A DNA stretch of 64,000 nucleotides from Filobasidium wieringae (lineage: Eukaryota > Basidiomycota > Tremellomycetes > Filobasidiales > Filobasidiaceae): NCBI GenBank assembly GCA_001600055.1, contig BCIV01000013.1, positions 310,001 through 374,000 of the forward strand, in the 5' to 3' direction. Under the pieces are notes generated by a model. It was not told the DNA's origin, ran no database searches, and saw only the letters and a program-made list of their open reading frames with translations. The translations under genes and the position numbers were made by a program. Below, piece by piece: positions 24,009-36,345 of this stretch. Position 1 is the first letter of the stretch. Each line of letters starts with the position of its first letter.

Positions 24009-26005
24009 ATGACTCGAGAAGACCTCCCTTCAAGCCAGGTTCTAGACCATGGCTTACGGCAGACTAGCTCTAGAGGAAACTCCCCACATATGCGAGTACC
24101 TTTATGGGAGGGACAAGATGTTGCCAGATTGGCTTTTCGTGAAGCGCAGATCAGAGAGCGTATGAACCGCCGGCGAGAGCAGATGAACCTCAACACTGTA
24201 GTGACAGATACTGGGAACATCAGTGGCTCTCCATCACTTGACGTATACCGGACGCCATTGGCTTCTGCAGGTAACCTACTGTCACCTTGTCTGGTACCAC
24301 GGACGACACTACCTGCTACGCCTAATGACCGTTGTCGATCTCCTTTGGATACTGGTTTGCAGCAAATACACTGCCCGCTAACACCATCTATCATTGGAAC
24401 GTCTGCAAGCAATAAACTGCTTGCACTAGAAGATGAGGACGAGTTTGCAGCCTGGAGTACCTACTTTGCAGATCCTTACCGTTCGCCCTCCGTTACCAGC
24501 CAGACTGTTTCTGTCAGCAATAGGCGATCTCAAGCGATGACATCTCCCCTCCGAATCTTGGAAGACCCCTCTGTTTTGTCTTATGACTCTAGGCGCAGAT
24601 CTTCCTCTCCTTTCCATTCCTTGAACTCTGCTACCGGAAAGCGTGTCTCTTCCCTTTTGGATCTGGATTTAGCCTCGAAAAGCCTTCGAAGGGCATCGTG
24701 CGCCTCTTTGGTGGCGGGTCACACTGACCCAGACAGGCTCGAGGGTGCAACTTTGTCCACGGAACGCCAGTCCCCACCACGCTCCTCCGCGTCAACTCAG
24801 GATGAAGGGCCGAAATCATGCCATCTTCCCATCTCGAGTCAATCCTTACAAAGTTTGACTTTTGCCGATGAAGACCGTCTATCTCAACAGCCTCCTCAAC
24901 ATCGATTGCCTGAACTTCCCGAGAGACTGGCTCGTACGAAGATCGGCAGCAGAAGGTCTGAGATCACGAATATTCGGAACGGTTCGAACGTTGAGGACTC
25001 CCTAGAACCCAACGTGTCGGATGAATTACCTTTGGTTGGACTTGGATTTGGGTGGATGGCGAACACCCAAAACCAACCTAGGTTTGCAGCTGATTGTCCC
25101 ATGGGACATGCGCTACGAGAGTCATACTTAATCAATGGATCCAAAGGCAACCTCTCAACAAGTCTGAATACTGTTGTCCCAAAACCCATATCTGCGGTTG
25201 ATTCGAGCAGTGCGATAGAAATTCTTACAGCACAGTTTCCTCTGCCTCCGGCCCGGGTGGAGCGTACTATGCCAAGCGTCAGTCCCGATAATAGCATCTC
25301 ATTCAACAACAGGAACTTAATAGACCGTACGACCTTTTAAGAAAGTTCCACCGGATGCGGATACTGATATCCGTGTTTTTGACAGAAAATGCTAATCTAG
25401 CGTCGGATTCGGATTGCGCATCTATTCAACCCCGGGACGATTTACATGACCCTTGCCGTCCCGCCAGGACGACCTCCATCGGTTTACTCTCGCATCGCTC
25501 ATCCACCTCTTCTGCCACGACCGCGACATCCGATCTACAGCTGACGCCCAGACATAGTCTTGAGAATATTACGCGTTATCCACTGACGACGCCTTCACCT
25601 AAAAAGAAATCCCTCTCATGCAACCATCACCCAGAATCCTCCGACCATCTCACCCTGGCAAACTTACAGGACATGATATCCGAAGCAGAACGAGATCAAG
25701 CATTGCACAGTAAACTAGAGTTTCACGTGGTTCAAGATCCGCCAAATCCGCTTCCGCGCCGGTTACTTCTTCCGCCTGGACCCGATGCTTCCTACTGGGG
25801 CGAGCCCGAGATCATGTTATCTGATCTCGATTTCTCGCCTAGTGATGGAAAATACTCAGTTGACAAGACTCCGTTCCGCAGCCGGACAAGCCTTACGAGA
25901 ACGGCACTTCCTATATTGACTCGTACGAAGATACCCGCCGCTACTCGTCATCCTTACTCTACAACACTTTCCACAGCTGAACGCACTGGAGACCAAGCGA
26001 AGTGG
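24009..26005 (+). CDS. Low-complexity hypothetical protein, frame continuous into COQ4
   Basis: I do not recognise this protein. It starts at the ATG at 24009 (MTREDLPSSQVLDHGLRQTS) and contains one helical, charged stretch (ARLAFREAQIRERMNRRREQ). It is otherwise rich in Ser, Pro, Thr and Arg with many SP sites, as in disordered signalling substrates. An intron near 25325-25383 (donor GTACGA, acceptor TGACAG) joins NLID to QNANLASDSD and removes the stop at the end of exon 1. The second exon carries LTLANLQDMISEAERDQALH and SYWGEPEIMLSDLDFSPSDG. No stop separates it from the following COQ4 frame, so it could be a separate gene whose 3' end is mis-resolved, or an N-terminal extension of COQ4. 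Confidence 0.55.
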
Positions 26006-27012
26006 ATGATGTCGGTCCTGCCTCTCGCCCTAGGGCTATCGAAGCTCAGGTCTTTGCCTATCGTACGCGCGGGCAGCTCGGTTGTTCGCAATGTCGGTCG
26101 GATTGGAACCGCTGTAACCGCCCTTAGATACGCCAGCCCCATTTGGACTCGAATTTCGGAACGATCATCTAAAAATTACGATGGTCACGTTCCTCTCAAT
26201 TGGTTCGAGAATACCTTCCTGGCTGCCGGCAGTGGGGTTATTGGTGTCGCCGATACAAAGAGAGGAGGTCAGTTGCACTGCAAAGTAGCCTGTACATCGT
26301 GCAAAGTCTAACGATACTTCTTCCTGCTCGCACAGATCTTGTCGCTCTATTATCCGAGACCTCTTCGCAATCATCCATGCCTGCTTTACATGCTACTATG
26401 AGATCCCTACCTGAAGGTCGACAGATCCTTCAAGATCGACCGTTGATATCAAGCAACACTATCAATCTGGAACAACTGCGGACTCTACAAAGAGGTACTT
26501 TAGGTAGAGAATGGGTTGAATGGCTTGTCGAAGGAGGAGTGACACCCGATACCCGCCACGAAGTTGCCCATATTGACTCTCCTGTCTTGGCTTATACGAT
26601 GACGCGATATCGCCAAACCCACGACCTTTACCATACCTTGTTCTCACTTCCACCTACCCTTCCCTATGAGCTGACCCTCAAGGTCCTGGAGCTTTCCAAC
26701 ATGTCACTTCCGGTTGCTGGGCTTTCTTCGACATTCGGACCGTTCCGCTTGTCATCTGCACGTAGGGCAGTATGGCGAGCGGATTGGGCGTCGTGGGCGT
26801 TACGTCAAGGAGCCCAATCTAGGCCGCTAGTTGGTGTATATTGGGAGAAGAGGTGGGAACAGGGTCTTGGAGATTTACGTAGGGAGCTTGGGGTGCAGCG
26901 CATGGATGATGCTGCCGTCATAGGCAGATGGAAAGCTTATCGACAAATAAGGGAAGCCGAACGAGAGCTAAGGAAGAAGGGCGATTGGATCGACGAGCCG
27001 GAAAATTGGTAA
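26006..27012 (+). CDS. COQ4: Ubiquinone biosynthesis protein COQ4
   Basis: COQ4 organises the coenzyme Q synthome on the matrix side of the mitochondrial inner membrane, and recent work ties it to C1 modification of the ring. The hallmark metal motif HDxxH-x11-E is present ([17 protein letters not shown]). The conserved region starts at [20 protein letters not shown] and continues with [14 protein letters not shown] and [11 protein letters not shown]. An intron at 26270-26335 (GTCAGT...CGCACAG) joins DTKRG to DLVALLSE. I chose the ATG at 26006 because the next 50 residues are basic with almost no acidic residues, as in a mitochondrial presequence ([18 protein letters not shown]). The frame is open upstream; another presequence-like stretch (SLTRTALPILTRTKIPAATR) lies before it. 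Confidence 0.85.
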
Positions 27013-27392
27013 CGATACAGCTATATGACATCCTTACGAACCCGCTGTATTCTAACTCGATAGAGCTGATTTGCACGACTTAGAGCCCACGGCCTTGATG
27101 ACATTATGAAGCGTTTTTGAGCGCAATTGTGGAAACTTTTATGCTTTGCCCGATCACCCGCGTTGTGAGAAGGTTCTACATCGACGTCACCGCGTCTCAC
27201 ACGATTTAACTCCGAGTGCGTGAGTGCGCTTCTAGCTGACGATGTTATGGTTGAGCGCGCAACGATCCACCTACGCAGCTTGCTCAAGTACAACTTGATA
27301 CCTATTGACATCGTTGACTAGAATTCTGTGCCCCCTTCTGTTTCCTTCGCTAAAAGACATCGTACTTCAATCATCTTAACAGCTGATTCACG
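27013..27392. promoter_or_regulatory. Intergenic, eL41 promoter side
   Basis: 380 bp between COQ4 and eL41, both on the plus strand. The non-coding first exon of eL41 must lie in its right part; its 5' end is not visible. Confidence 0.45.
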
Positions 27393-27592
27393 AGTGAGTA
27401 CAGATACCGGCCTTTCAACGACCTATGGCTGCGTAGACTGATCCGTGATCCTGTCCGCAGTGAGAGCTAAGTGGGCCAAAAAGCGAATGAGGAGGTTGAG
27501 AAGGAAGAGGAGGAAGTGAGTAGCATGAACACCGAATCCCGATCCCGCGCTGACGCGAACAACTCAAAAGGATGAGGGCCAGGTCCAAGTAG
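27393..27592 (+). CDS. RPL41: 60S ribosomal protein eL41, 25 residues, start codon split by an intron
   Basis: The smallest ribosomal protein, at the 60S/40S interface. The frame reads MRAKWAKKRMRRLRRKRRK then MRARSK and stops at 27592, nearly identical to eL41 in other eukaryotes. There are three exons. The first contributes only the A of the ATG at 27393, before a GTGAGT donor. The intron 27394-27460 ends CCGCAG, and exon 2 (27461-27515) begins with TG. A second intron, 27516-27570 (GTGAGT...AAAAG), splits the Lys codon before MRARSK. High Arg/Lys content and exact splice sites make this firm despite its size. Confidence 0.93.
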
Positions 27593-28008
27593 ACGCCTCT
27601 CCCAGCCTCGGGACTTTGAACTTTTGCAATCACCCACTCGAACGAGCCGCTATCAATACTCAGCATTTGAGGCTAATTCTCATCGCAACTCGCATTCTGG
27701 TCAACAACTCTTACGTGTTTGAGACGGATCATGCAAGAAAAGGGGGATGCTTGGAATGCCGGGGTAGTTTGGTTGCTGGGATGTAGAATGGGAACGCACG
27801 ATGTATCAAGACTCCGGGAATGTGTTTGGATAAGCATTCGTCTGCGCATGACTCGTCATGATTGATCATGAACTTAGAGTTCCGGAGAATATGTTGATTT
27901 ATCTAAGAGCCCCTTCGTGATCTGTTTATCTTTCGTGGTCTGTTTAGCGTTTTACGATTGTCTACGTTTTCCATGTGAGGATGGGTTTCTACTACAAGGT
28001 TGAGCATC
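27593..28008. other. Intergenic between convergent eL41 and MIC10
   Basis: 416 bp holding the 3' regions of two convergent genes. No further gene seen. Confidence 0.5.
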
Positions 28009-28648
28009 TCAAACCAGCTTGACGTCATTCTCAGACGTGGTCAAGGGAGATCCAGCGGTTAGTACCTTGTGTCCTGGCAGAAGGTACGGGTTGAAGGAGG
28101 CATTGCACTGCAAGAGACATAAGGAATGAGATGATGGCACAATGGCATATGACGCAGTCAACTCACGTTCTGGTAAGCCACACCAGCTCCAAATCTAGAT
28201 GTTTGTGACAGATCAGCCAGTGTGCTTGCTGCCTCTCCAACGCTGCCACTCACCCGGTAGACAGAGCCACTGGCCATCCTCGACCTTTGTCACCAGAGAG
28301 AAGAGATTAGTGGCACACCTGTCTCAATCAGTATGTGGGAAACTTACGACGGAACAGCAAAACCGAAGCTACTACTCCGACACTGAAACCGATTCCTGAG
28401 GACACGACGAAGTCGGCGAGCTAAATAGAAGCTGGTCAGCGTTATTCGTCCTACTGTGGTGTCGTAACCAGAAGTCACTAACACAAGCATCGAACTACCA
28501 GTAATGAGCAGAAAGTCATCAGCAGAACGGACAGTCGCAATGACGAATTAACACCCACCTTTCGGGCGACGACATCCTCACTGGCAACCGACTGCACAGC
28601 CGCAGGAGGAGAAGGGATTGGAGACGGTGCGTGAGTGAGTGTAGACAT
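28009..28648 (-). CDS. MIC10: MICOS complex subunit Mic10
   Basis: Core crista-junction protein of the mitochondrial inner membrane that bends membranes by oligomerising. It is a small protein assembled from five short exons. The N-terminus is MSTLTHAPSPIPSPPAAVQS, then ASEDVVARK joined to FDACLADFVV. Two hairpin helices carry the conserved glycine motifs (GIGFSVGVVASVLLF and WPVALSTGFGAGVAY), separated by the positive loop RRRGWP. It ends QNCNASFNPYLLPGHKV plus a short tail. All introns are GT-AG and about 60 nt (for example donor GTTAGT with acceptor TATTTAG). The start ATG at 28648 faces the seryl-tRNA synthetase start, so the two share a 314 bp divergent promoter. Confidence 0.88.
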
Positions 28649-28962
28649 CTATTGCCGATTTGTCGTGAGGTGCGAGGAAGGCAAAACGGATGACAGAGGA
28701 CAGCCAAGAGTGTCCAAAGCTCAGCTATAGTTCGACATTGTTATCCTTGACGATTCGCGCTTGAATTGGACGCGCTTCAGCTTTCGAAGTGTACACACAC
28801 AAATACAACTACCATTGCATGTACTCATGACTTGATAATTCTAGACCTGGCATTCGGTAGAGCTTGGCCACCGACTCGGTACCACACCAAATTTGAAATC
28901 GGCCTCTTTTATCGAGTACATCCAGAGCCTATTCCACTGTCCTTATACAAAACCATCCTGCG
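28649..28962. promoter_or_regulatory. Bidirectional promoter of MIC10 and seryl-tRNA synthetase
   Basis: 314 bp between two divergent start codons. No TATA-like or operator motif stands out. Both transcripts must start inside it. Confidence 0.55.
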
Positions 28963-30993
<2,031 letters not shown>

Positions 30994-31227
30994 AAGGATG
31001 ACATTACGACTGATCGTCTTATTAGCTTGTATGCATTACCAGCTCGTTACAGTCCTTCGTTATCTACACGTGTCATACATTTGCTTTTTGAGTGTGCATA
31101 TTGTTATGTTTGTTAGCTCAAGCGCGTCTAGGTATTGTGATCAAACGGGAAGCAAAGCCTCGAACTACTTCTCGACTCTGATGATCAATTTGTTTGCTTC
31201 TGAGACGCACAGTTTTACGGTTCAACA

Positions 31228-32412
31228 ATGCAATCTTTCCTGTCAGCAAGAATGCCGCCGCCTGGTGGACCGCCACCTGCGTATACTCGGGTGGTCCGCA
31301 AGGTGTATCCATATTCGTTAAGGCCTATCATGCTGACCATCAGTATAGTGGGATGTATCTGGAGCCTCATTGTTGGCGTAGAAAGCATTAAAGAGCTCGG
31401 CAACGAGGGAGGTATGTAGCTTTTTCACGTAGAACCTGGCTGATCTTCTGCTGATATGCTAGGCTACAGCCACTCATAGGATGGATATCTTGAGCATCGT
31501 GATCGGGGCTCTGTATCTCTTGGTGGCTGTCATCGAGGTCTATGCGGTGATTATTGCAGCCACTGTGAGTCAAGGTCCACACGATTCTCATTCTGCGTAG
31601 GCTCAATCAGGGATTGCCTTGTTTAGCAAAAAACTTTACTAGCAAGATTCCTCATGTTCTTGGTACCCATAGGGGCGGGAGCGGCCAGTGGAGCCGAACT
31701 GGTCAAAGTTGTCAGCCATTTTATACTGAAAGAAGATCTCATCGAGCAGTGCACCAAGATCGAAGTAGGCAACACCTTGACCAACTTTTACGGCAATGTT
31801 ACAACTTTGAACGACGAGCAAGCTCAGCAATGTATGTAGAGCCCATGCTTGGGAGTTGTAGTTGTCTCATTCGTTTCATCTTGCAGGGTGCGGTGATTCT
31901 TGGAACAGAAATACATGGCGTCGTTTCGTTTGGTTCTTCGCCATACTGCTCTTATCGGTGAGTGAAAAATCGCAAACTTCATACGGACTGTGCTTAATCC
32001 GCACTTTCAGATGTTATGGATTTCCATTTCGCTGGCATATTACAGGCAGCTTCTTGATCCCGGATCCGTTCGTGAGCGACGTCCAGCTGGTTCGGCTCAA
32101 CAGGACTTTGCGCTTCGACCTCAAGCTTCCTATCATGGCTATTCTGCTTATTCATTACCTCATCACCATGGAGACTATGCCGGTGTCGACGAACAAGGTT
32201 ATGTTCCACCCTACCCTGGTCCTCCCGCAGACAGTTCGCCATTTGCCTTGAAACACCAAGATGCTGACGCCAAGGAGGTTCATGGCGACGATATGACTTA
32301 CTCTGCGCAGGAGCGAGCTTGGGCAGAAGCTCAGAGAACAGCTCCTACCGCTAACGCAGACTTCGAGACTCGAGCCGGTTCCAGCAGCCAATCAAACCCT
32401 ACGCCGAAATGA
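31228..32412 (+). CDS. Four-helix membrane protein of unknown function
   Basis: I do not recognise a named family. It starts at the ATG at 31228 (MQSFLSARMPPPGGPPPAYT). Helices lie at about residues 30-50 (IMLTISIVGCIWSLIVGV), 70-90 (ILSIVIGALYLLVAVIEV), 105-125 (FLMFLVPIGAGAASGAELV) and 185-210 (FVWFFAILLLS joined to MLWISISLAYY). Between helices 3 and 4 is a loop with cysteines (IEQCTKIEVGN, QAQQCW, CGDSWN) that may be lumenal. The C-terminal tail is long, hydrophilic and rich in Tyr, His and Pro (HHHGDYAGVDEQGYVPPYPG), like PY-motif tails recognised by WW-domain ubiquitin ligases. Four introns. The topology suggests a tetraspan or MARVEL-like protein (inference). Confidence 0.7.
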
Positions 32413-32604
32413 ACCTCAAGCCCGGGATCGACCTATGGTTCGGAACTCCCGGCGTAATTGACGGAACCAGACTGAAGAGATGGCGCATATATACCCGCGA
32501 TGTGAACTCGGCCAGATGATATCATAATATGAAACTTCAACTACGGAAACATGAAAATATGTACGACTGGAATGTTCTTCTCCAGATGTGCTATCTTATC
32601 TAGC

Positions 32605-34540
32605 TCAAACTTGATCTACGGAATAATTGGAAAACGGAGGGTAGCGGCTCGCAGCAGGTTGAGGAACGATGTGAACTTTGCTGCCATATGCGTCTTTGTC
32701 ATCCTCCTCTTGTTCAAGCTGCATCGACGCATCCAGTTTCCGGTTGCTAAATTTATTTTGAGACCAGGTGTCTAGTCCGATGTCCACTTGGTCCGAGCGC
32801 GTGTAAATCTCCGTCGTCATCTGAATATGATTGGTATCATCCATGCTAGTCTGTATCGTACGGGAACTGTTCAGAACTACTCCATTCCCAGCTAGTAAGC
32901 TCTAGACTTACATCTTGCTTCGAGCTGTTGTAGTTTCCCCCCTTAGAACCATATGGAGTGTAGCCAGAGATCGTGTTCACCGCGAAATCAGTCTGCGGCT
33001 TCTCGATGTCAGACCTGCTGTTGAGGGTGTGGAACAGGGCGAAAGCGTAAACTTTGGATTGTAGGCTGTATACGCACGGCGTCAATATAGTAAATCAAGC
33101 TCGTCTCGGGCCGACACTTACTATATACTGTATAACATGTTGAAGGGTGTTCAGCCATGTGCGCGCGCTTGGGAGGAATATGAGCTAACTTACAACGGGA
33201 TGCTATGATAAGCGAGATGAAGCGCGTTTCATGAGAGCGGCTCCCGGAGACCAAGAAACACGACTCACCTGACGTATGGGGCAGAGTCTACCAGTACTGA
33301 GTACTCTATTGCTAGGCCTACCGCAACCACAGTAGGAGGCAGTTGAGATTCTGGAGATTAAAGCAGGGGTCCTTAGCACCTGTCGCATCGCGCCTTCGTG
33401 AGCCCACTAACCGAAAGTCATCCGGACCAACCGAGTGATCAGTCGATCAGTCACCTAGAAAAGATCCGTCCACTCGGCCGAACTTTTCATGCGAGGTACA
33501 AGGCGCAGGCTTACCTTCCATCCTGTTTTGCTTCTCACTAATACCGTCAGGATGATCGCAGTAATGGACATATCGGCAAGCACCGTAGCTGTTTCGATCA
33601 ATTACCATCAGGTTCTTCACTTGTCTTCTCAACATCCACGGTAGCTCACTTCCGAGCCATATATAAACGTAATATTTGAGTATCCTGTCGCCTGGGTCGG
33701 CGGTGCTACCCAGTTGATTCCCCCTGTAATGTTCCCCTCCTCAGCCGGAGACGCGCGAATGACCATATGTGTGGTACTGACCTGACTTTGATCATGATTC
33801 CCGTGATGAAAGCCGTCATCATGAAGATTGTAATCATTCCCAACGCAAAGTAGTTTCTCTTCGCCAACTAGGATTGTGTAGGTAATTTTTAGCTGCGCAG
33901 ATCCCGAAAGGGGCTTATTGTTTACCTTGAAAGCTACCAGGGATATACGATCAGCTTTGAGCAATATGATATGCTCCTCTGAACATACCACGATAGGCGA
34001 AAAAAGTTTGTACGCTGAGCATTGCCACGCAGTCAAACACATAGAACCAAGATAACTGCGAAGGTAAGCTTGTAGTGAGCAACATGTGTGCGCCGGTGAG
34101 GCGGTACATACATATTGCACGCTCAAGAATGGACGATAGCTTCCAAAGTTGGTCACGAAAAGATGATACATCCAAGTGATACCTAGAATGGTAGCGCCAC
34201 TGATAAGAAGATGGTCATTAGCTTGTTTCCGGAGCGAAGTAACGCTCCAGTAATGCTGACATGGCGAAGACAATGATAGATGCGCCGAGACAACGATTGA
34301 CAGCCAAATCGGTCCGAAAGTCACTGAAATATTTGTAAGATTGCATCAAAAGGATTCCCAGGAAGAAAGCGTCGAGTACCTTTTGGAAGCACCATCAGTG
34401 TGAGAGATGTCGTTGATCGAGCCTATCAATCAATTTCAACTTACCAGGGCGACGAGGAACGGTCCGAGATTGAGCCCTTTCTGAGGAGCAAGAATCATCT
34501 TGCCCAACTGCTCTAGCTGATCATCGGTATATTCTGGCAT
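32605..34540 (-). CDS. Seven-helix membrane protein, DUF6534-like (basidiomycete family)
   Basis: The start at 34540 gives MPEYTDDQLEQLGKMILAPQ. Helix 1 follows at LNLGPFLVALVLDAFFLGIL with MQSYKYFSDFRTD. Then come ITWMYHLFVTNFGSYRPFLS, WFYVFDCVAMLSVQTFFAYR, a segment ending MITIFMMTAFITGIMIKV, TVLADMSITAIILTVLVRSK with TGWK, and SQLPPTVVAVGLAIEYSVLV. A helix with KVYAFALFHTLNSRSD completes the set. This order and the VTNFG and SKTGWK motifs match the large, uncharacterised basidiomycete seven-helix family. The hydrophilic C-terminal tail ends at the stop at 32605. About nine introns; some edges near 33650-34020 are uncertain. Function unknown; sensing or transport is only a guess. Confidence 0.7.
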
Positions 34541-36345
34541 GTTCGCCTGTTGCGGTTTCCGAGAGATATGAGCTGAAGGGACGCTCGCGAGGAGAGTGAT
34601 AGCCAAGGTAGTATTAACAGGAGTGACTCGTAACCGGACGCTGAACGGTCAGGATTAAACAGCTGTCACGTTTTTCTACCTTGTTTATATGCGAGTTCTG
34701 TCCTGAGATTGTATCTTTGAACGCCGCGATTGGAGGTTTCCGGTAGAGTATGTTGTCTTGAAGCTCCACACAGATTTGAGGCGTGTGATGATGGCGGAGC
34801 TGAGTCAAGATTGTCTGAATGATATATCACGACAGCAAGATACTATATTTTAGGTGATTTGCCAGCAGCAGCATCGTCGTCTTCGTCAAATTGATCACTC
34901 ATAGCGGTTTCTCTGATGAAATGCTCCGAAATGAACAAAGCGGAGGGACGTGCGCGACTGAGAACTGTGCGAGCGCGCACAGACCTTTGATGAAGGATGA
35001 AACAGTTGTGGCCGAGCAGTCGTAAAGCTGCGCATCACAGGAACGTAGGAACAAGGAGTATGATAATGATTATAATAATGATAGACATGCCAGCGCTAAC
35101 GATCGTCAGTCGTCAGCGCATTTGGCTTTTGAACGTGTTTGCCGGATGATCCGCATAGCAAGGTCCGTGCGATTTGCTCTGACAGCGCGATCCGCGTTTC
35201 ACCTCAGCGGCCTCAGCGCGGTCATCATTGCACATCCTTTGAGCTTGCACGTTGACGAAATCTAGGCTACGGCTGATCGGCGCGCTCGTGGTACTCCTGC
35301 CATGCGACAACAAGCGGGCAAGCAAGTAGTGTGTAAGAGCACATGCTCACACCTACGTGACATGTCGCAAGAGCACAACTTATGCAAATAGCCCATCTAG
35401 CATCTAGCACGTCTAGCACAGGCAGCTCGGGCAGATTGAGCGGCTGGAGATAAATATCTCACTTAACCCTAAGGCCTAACCCTAACACTGAGAATATATT
35501 AAAAGATAAGGACTGGATGCGCTGGATGTGCTGTACATGCTGTAGTACGTAGTAGTAATCATGTGGTTTGTTATTTGTAAGATCGTTACTTGCATTTTAC
35601 TTGCACTCATACTGAACACACAGATCACATGTATAAGTAAATTACGCGAGCGAAAAACGAAACGATGTCTGCCTGAAAAAATGTGAATGCTAATAGGTGA
35701 CTCGGGTTCATTGACACTAGGCCTCCACCAAGTTGTTTTAGTTTAGCAGCCGATTCCATCCAAGCGTTCCCTGCATATGATACGTGTCAATGCAGGTCCC
35801 TGCTGCTCAGCATCCCGTCTATCGAACAACGGGTTGGTCAGTCCCCTAGCTTCCCAAGCGTTGAATAGGATACGTACGGAAAGACCGCACACTCTTGAAA
35901 GAGCGGGTCAAGGGGTAAGAATGCCGATCTGTATGGGAAGAACGATGTGTTTGGTTATATCAGATCCAGCGGTGTGATCGACCAGAATGAGGTCACGACA
36001 GGCTTTGAAGTGAGGGAAGAATGCACGGAAGCAAAAGAGAAGAAAAACTTTGTAATGGTTGAAGCTGCAACATATATGCCCGCGTCGTGATCCGGAGGAA
36101 AGTACCACCCGAATTCGAATTCACTCGCTCGGGGCCGATGACGACCTAGAGCCTGCTCAATCGGCATAATCGCTTCTTCTCGAGCTTCTCAGACCTTTCA
36201 CGTCATTCGACGAGAAGTAAATTCTTAACAATAGTACTATCCTCCGTCGTACTGTGTCCATCAACAAACCACCTCCTAGCAATACAAATCATTCCCAATT
36301 CCCGCCTAAGTAAACTCTTTCGGGAATCAACCTCTTCATATCGTC
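34541..36345. other. 1.8 kb gene-poor stretch with telomere-like motif
   Basis: No firmly supported gene. A possible small minus-strand gene starts at the ATG at 34902 (MSDQFDEDDDAAA) with a candidate second exon ICVELQDNILYRKPP (about 34660-34810) and a stop at 34614, but the join is unclear. CCCTAA-type repeats occur near 35465-35485, and repeated CTAGCA-like words near 35395-35420. The right end is the MRP51 promoter. Confidence 0.4.
35463..35487. repeat. Interstitial telomere-like motif
   Basis: Reads TTAACCCTAAGG then CCTAACCCTAACA: two AACCCTAA units in close succession, matching the TTAGGG-type telomere unit on the minus strand. Too short for a real telomere tract. Confidence 0.5.

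Noticed and set aside
35777..36167. Open frames on both strands before MRP51
   Set aside because: They overlap each other, show no known domain and look like promoter DNA.
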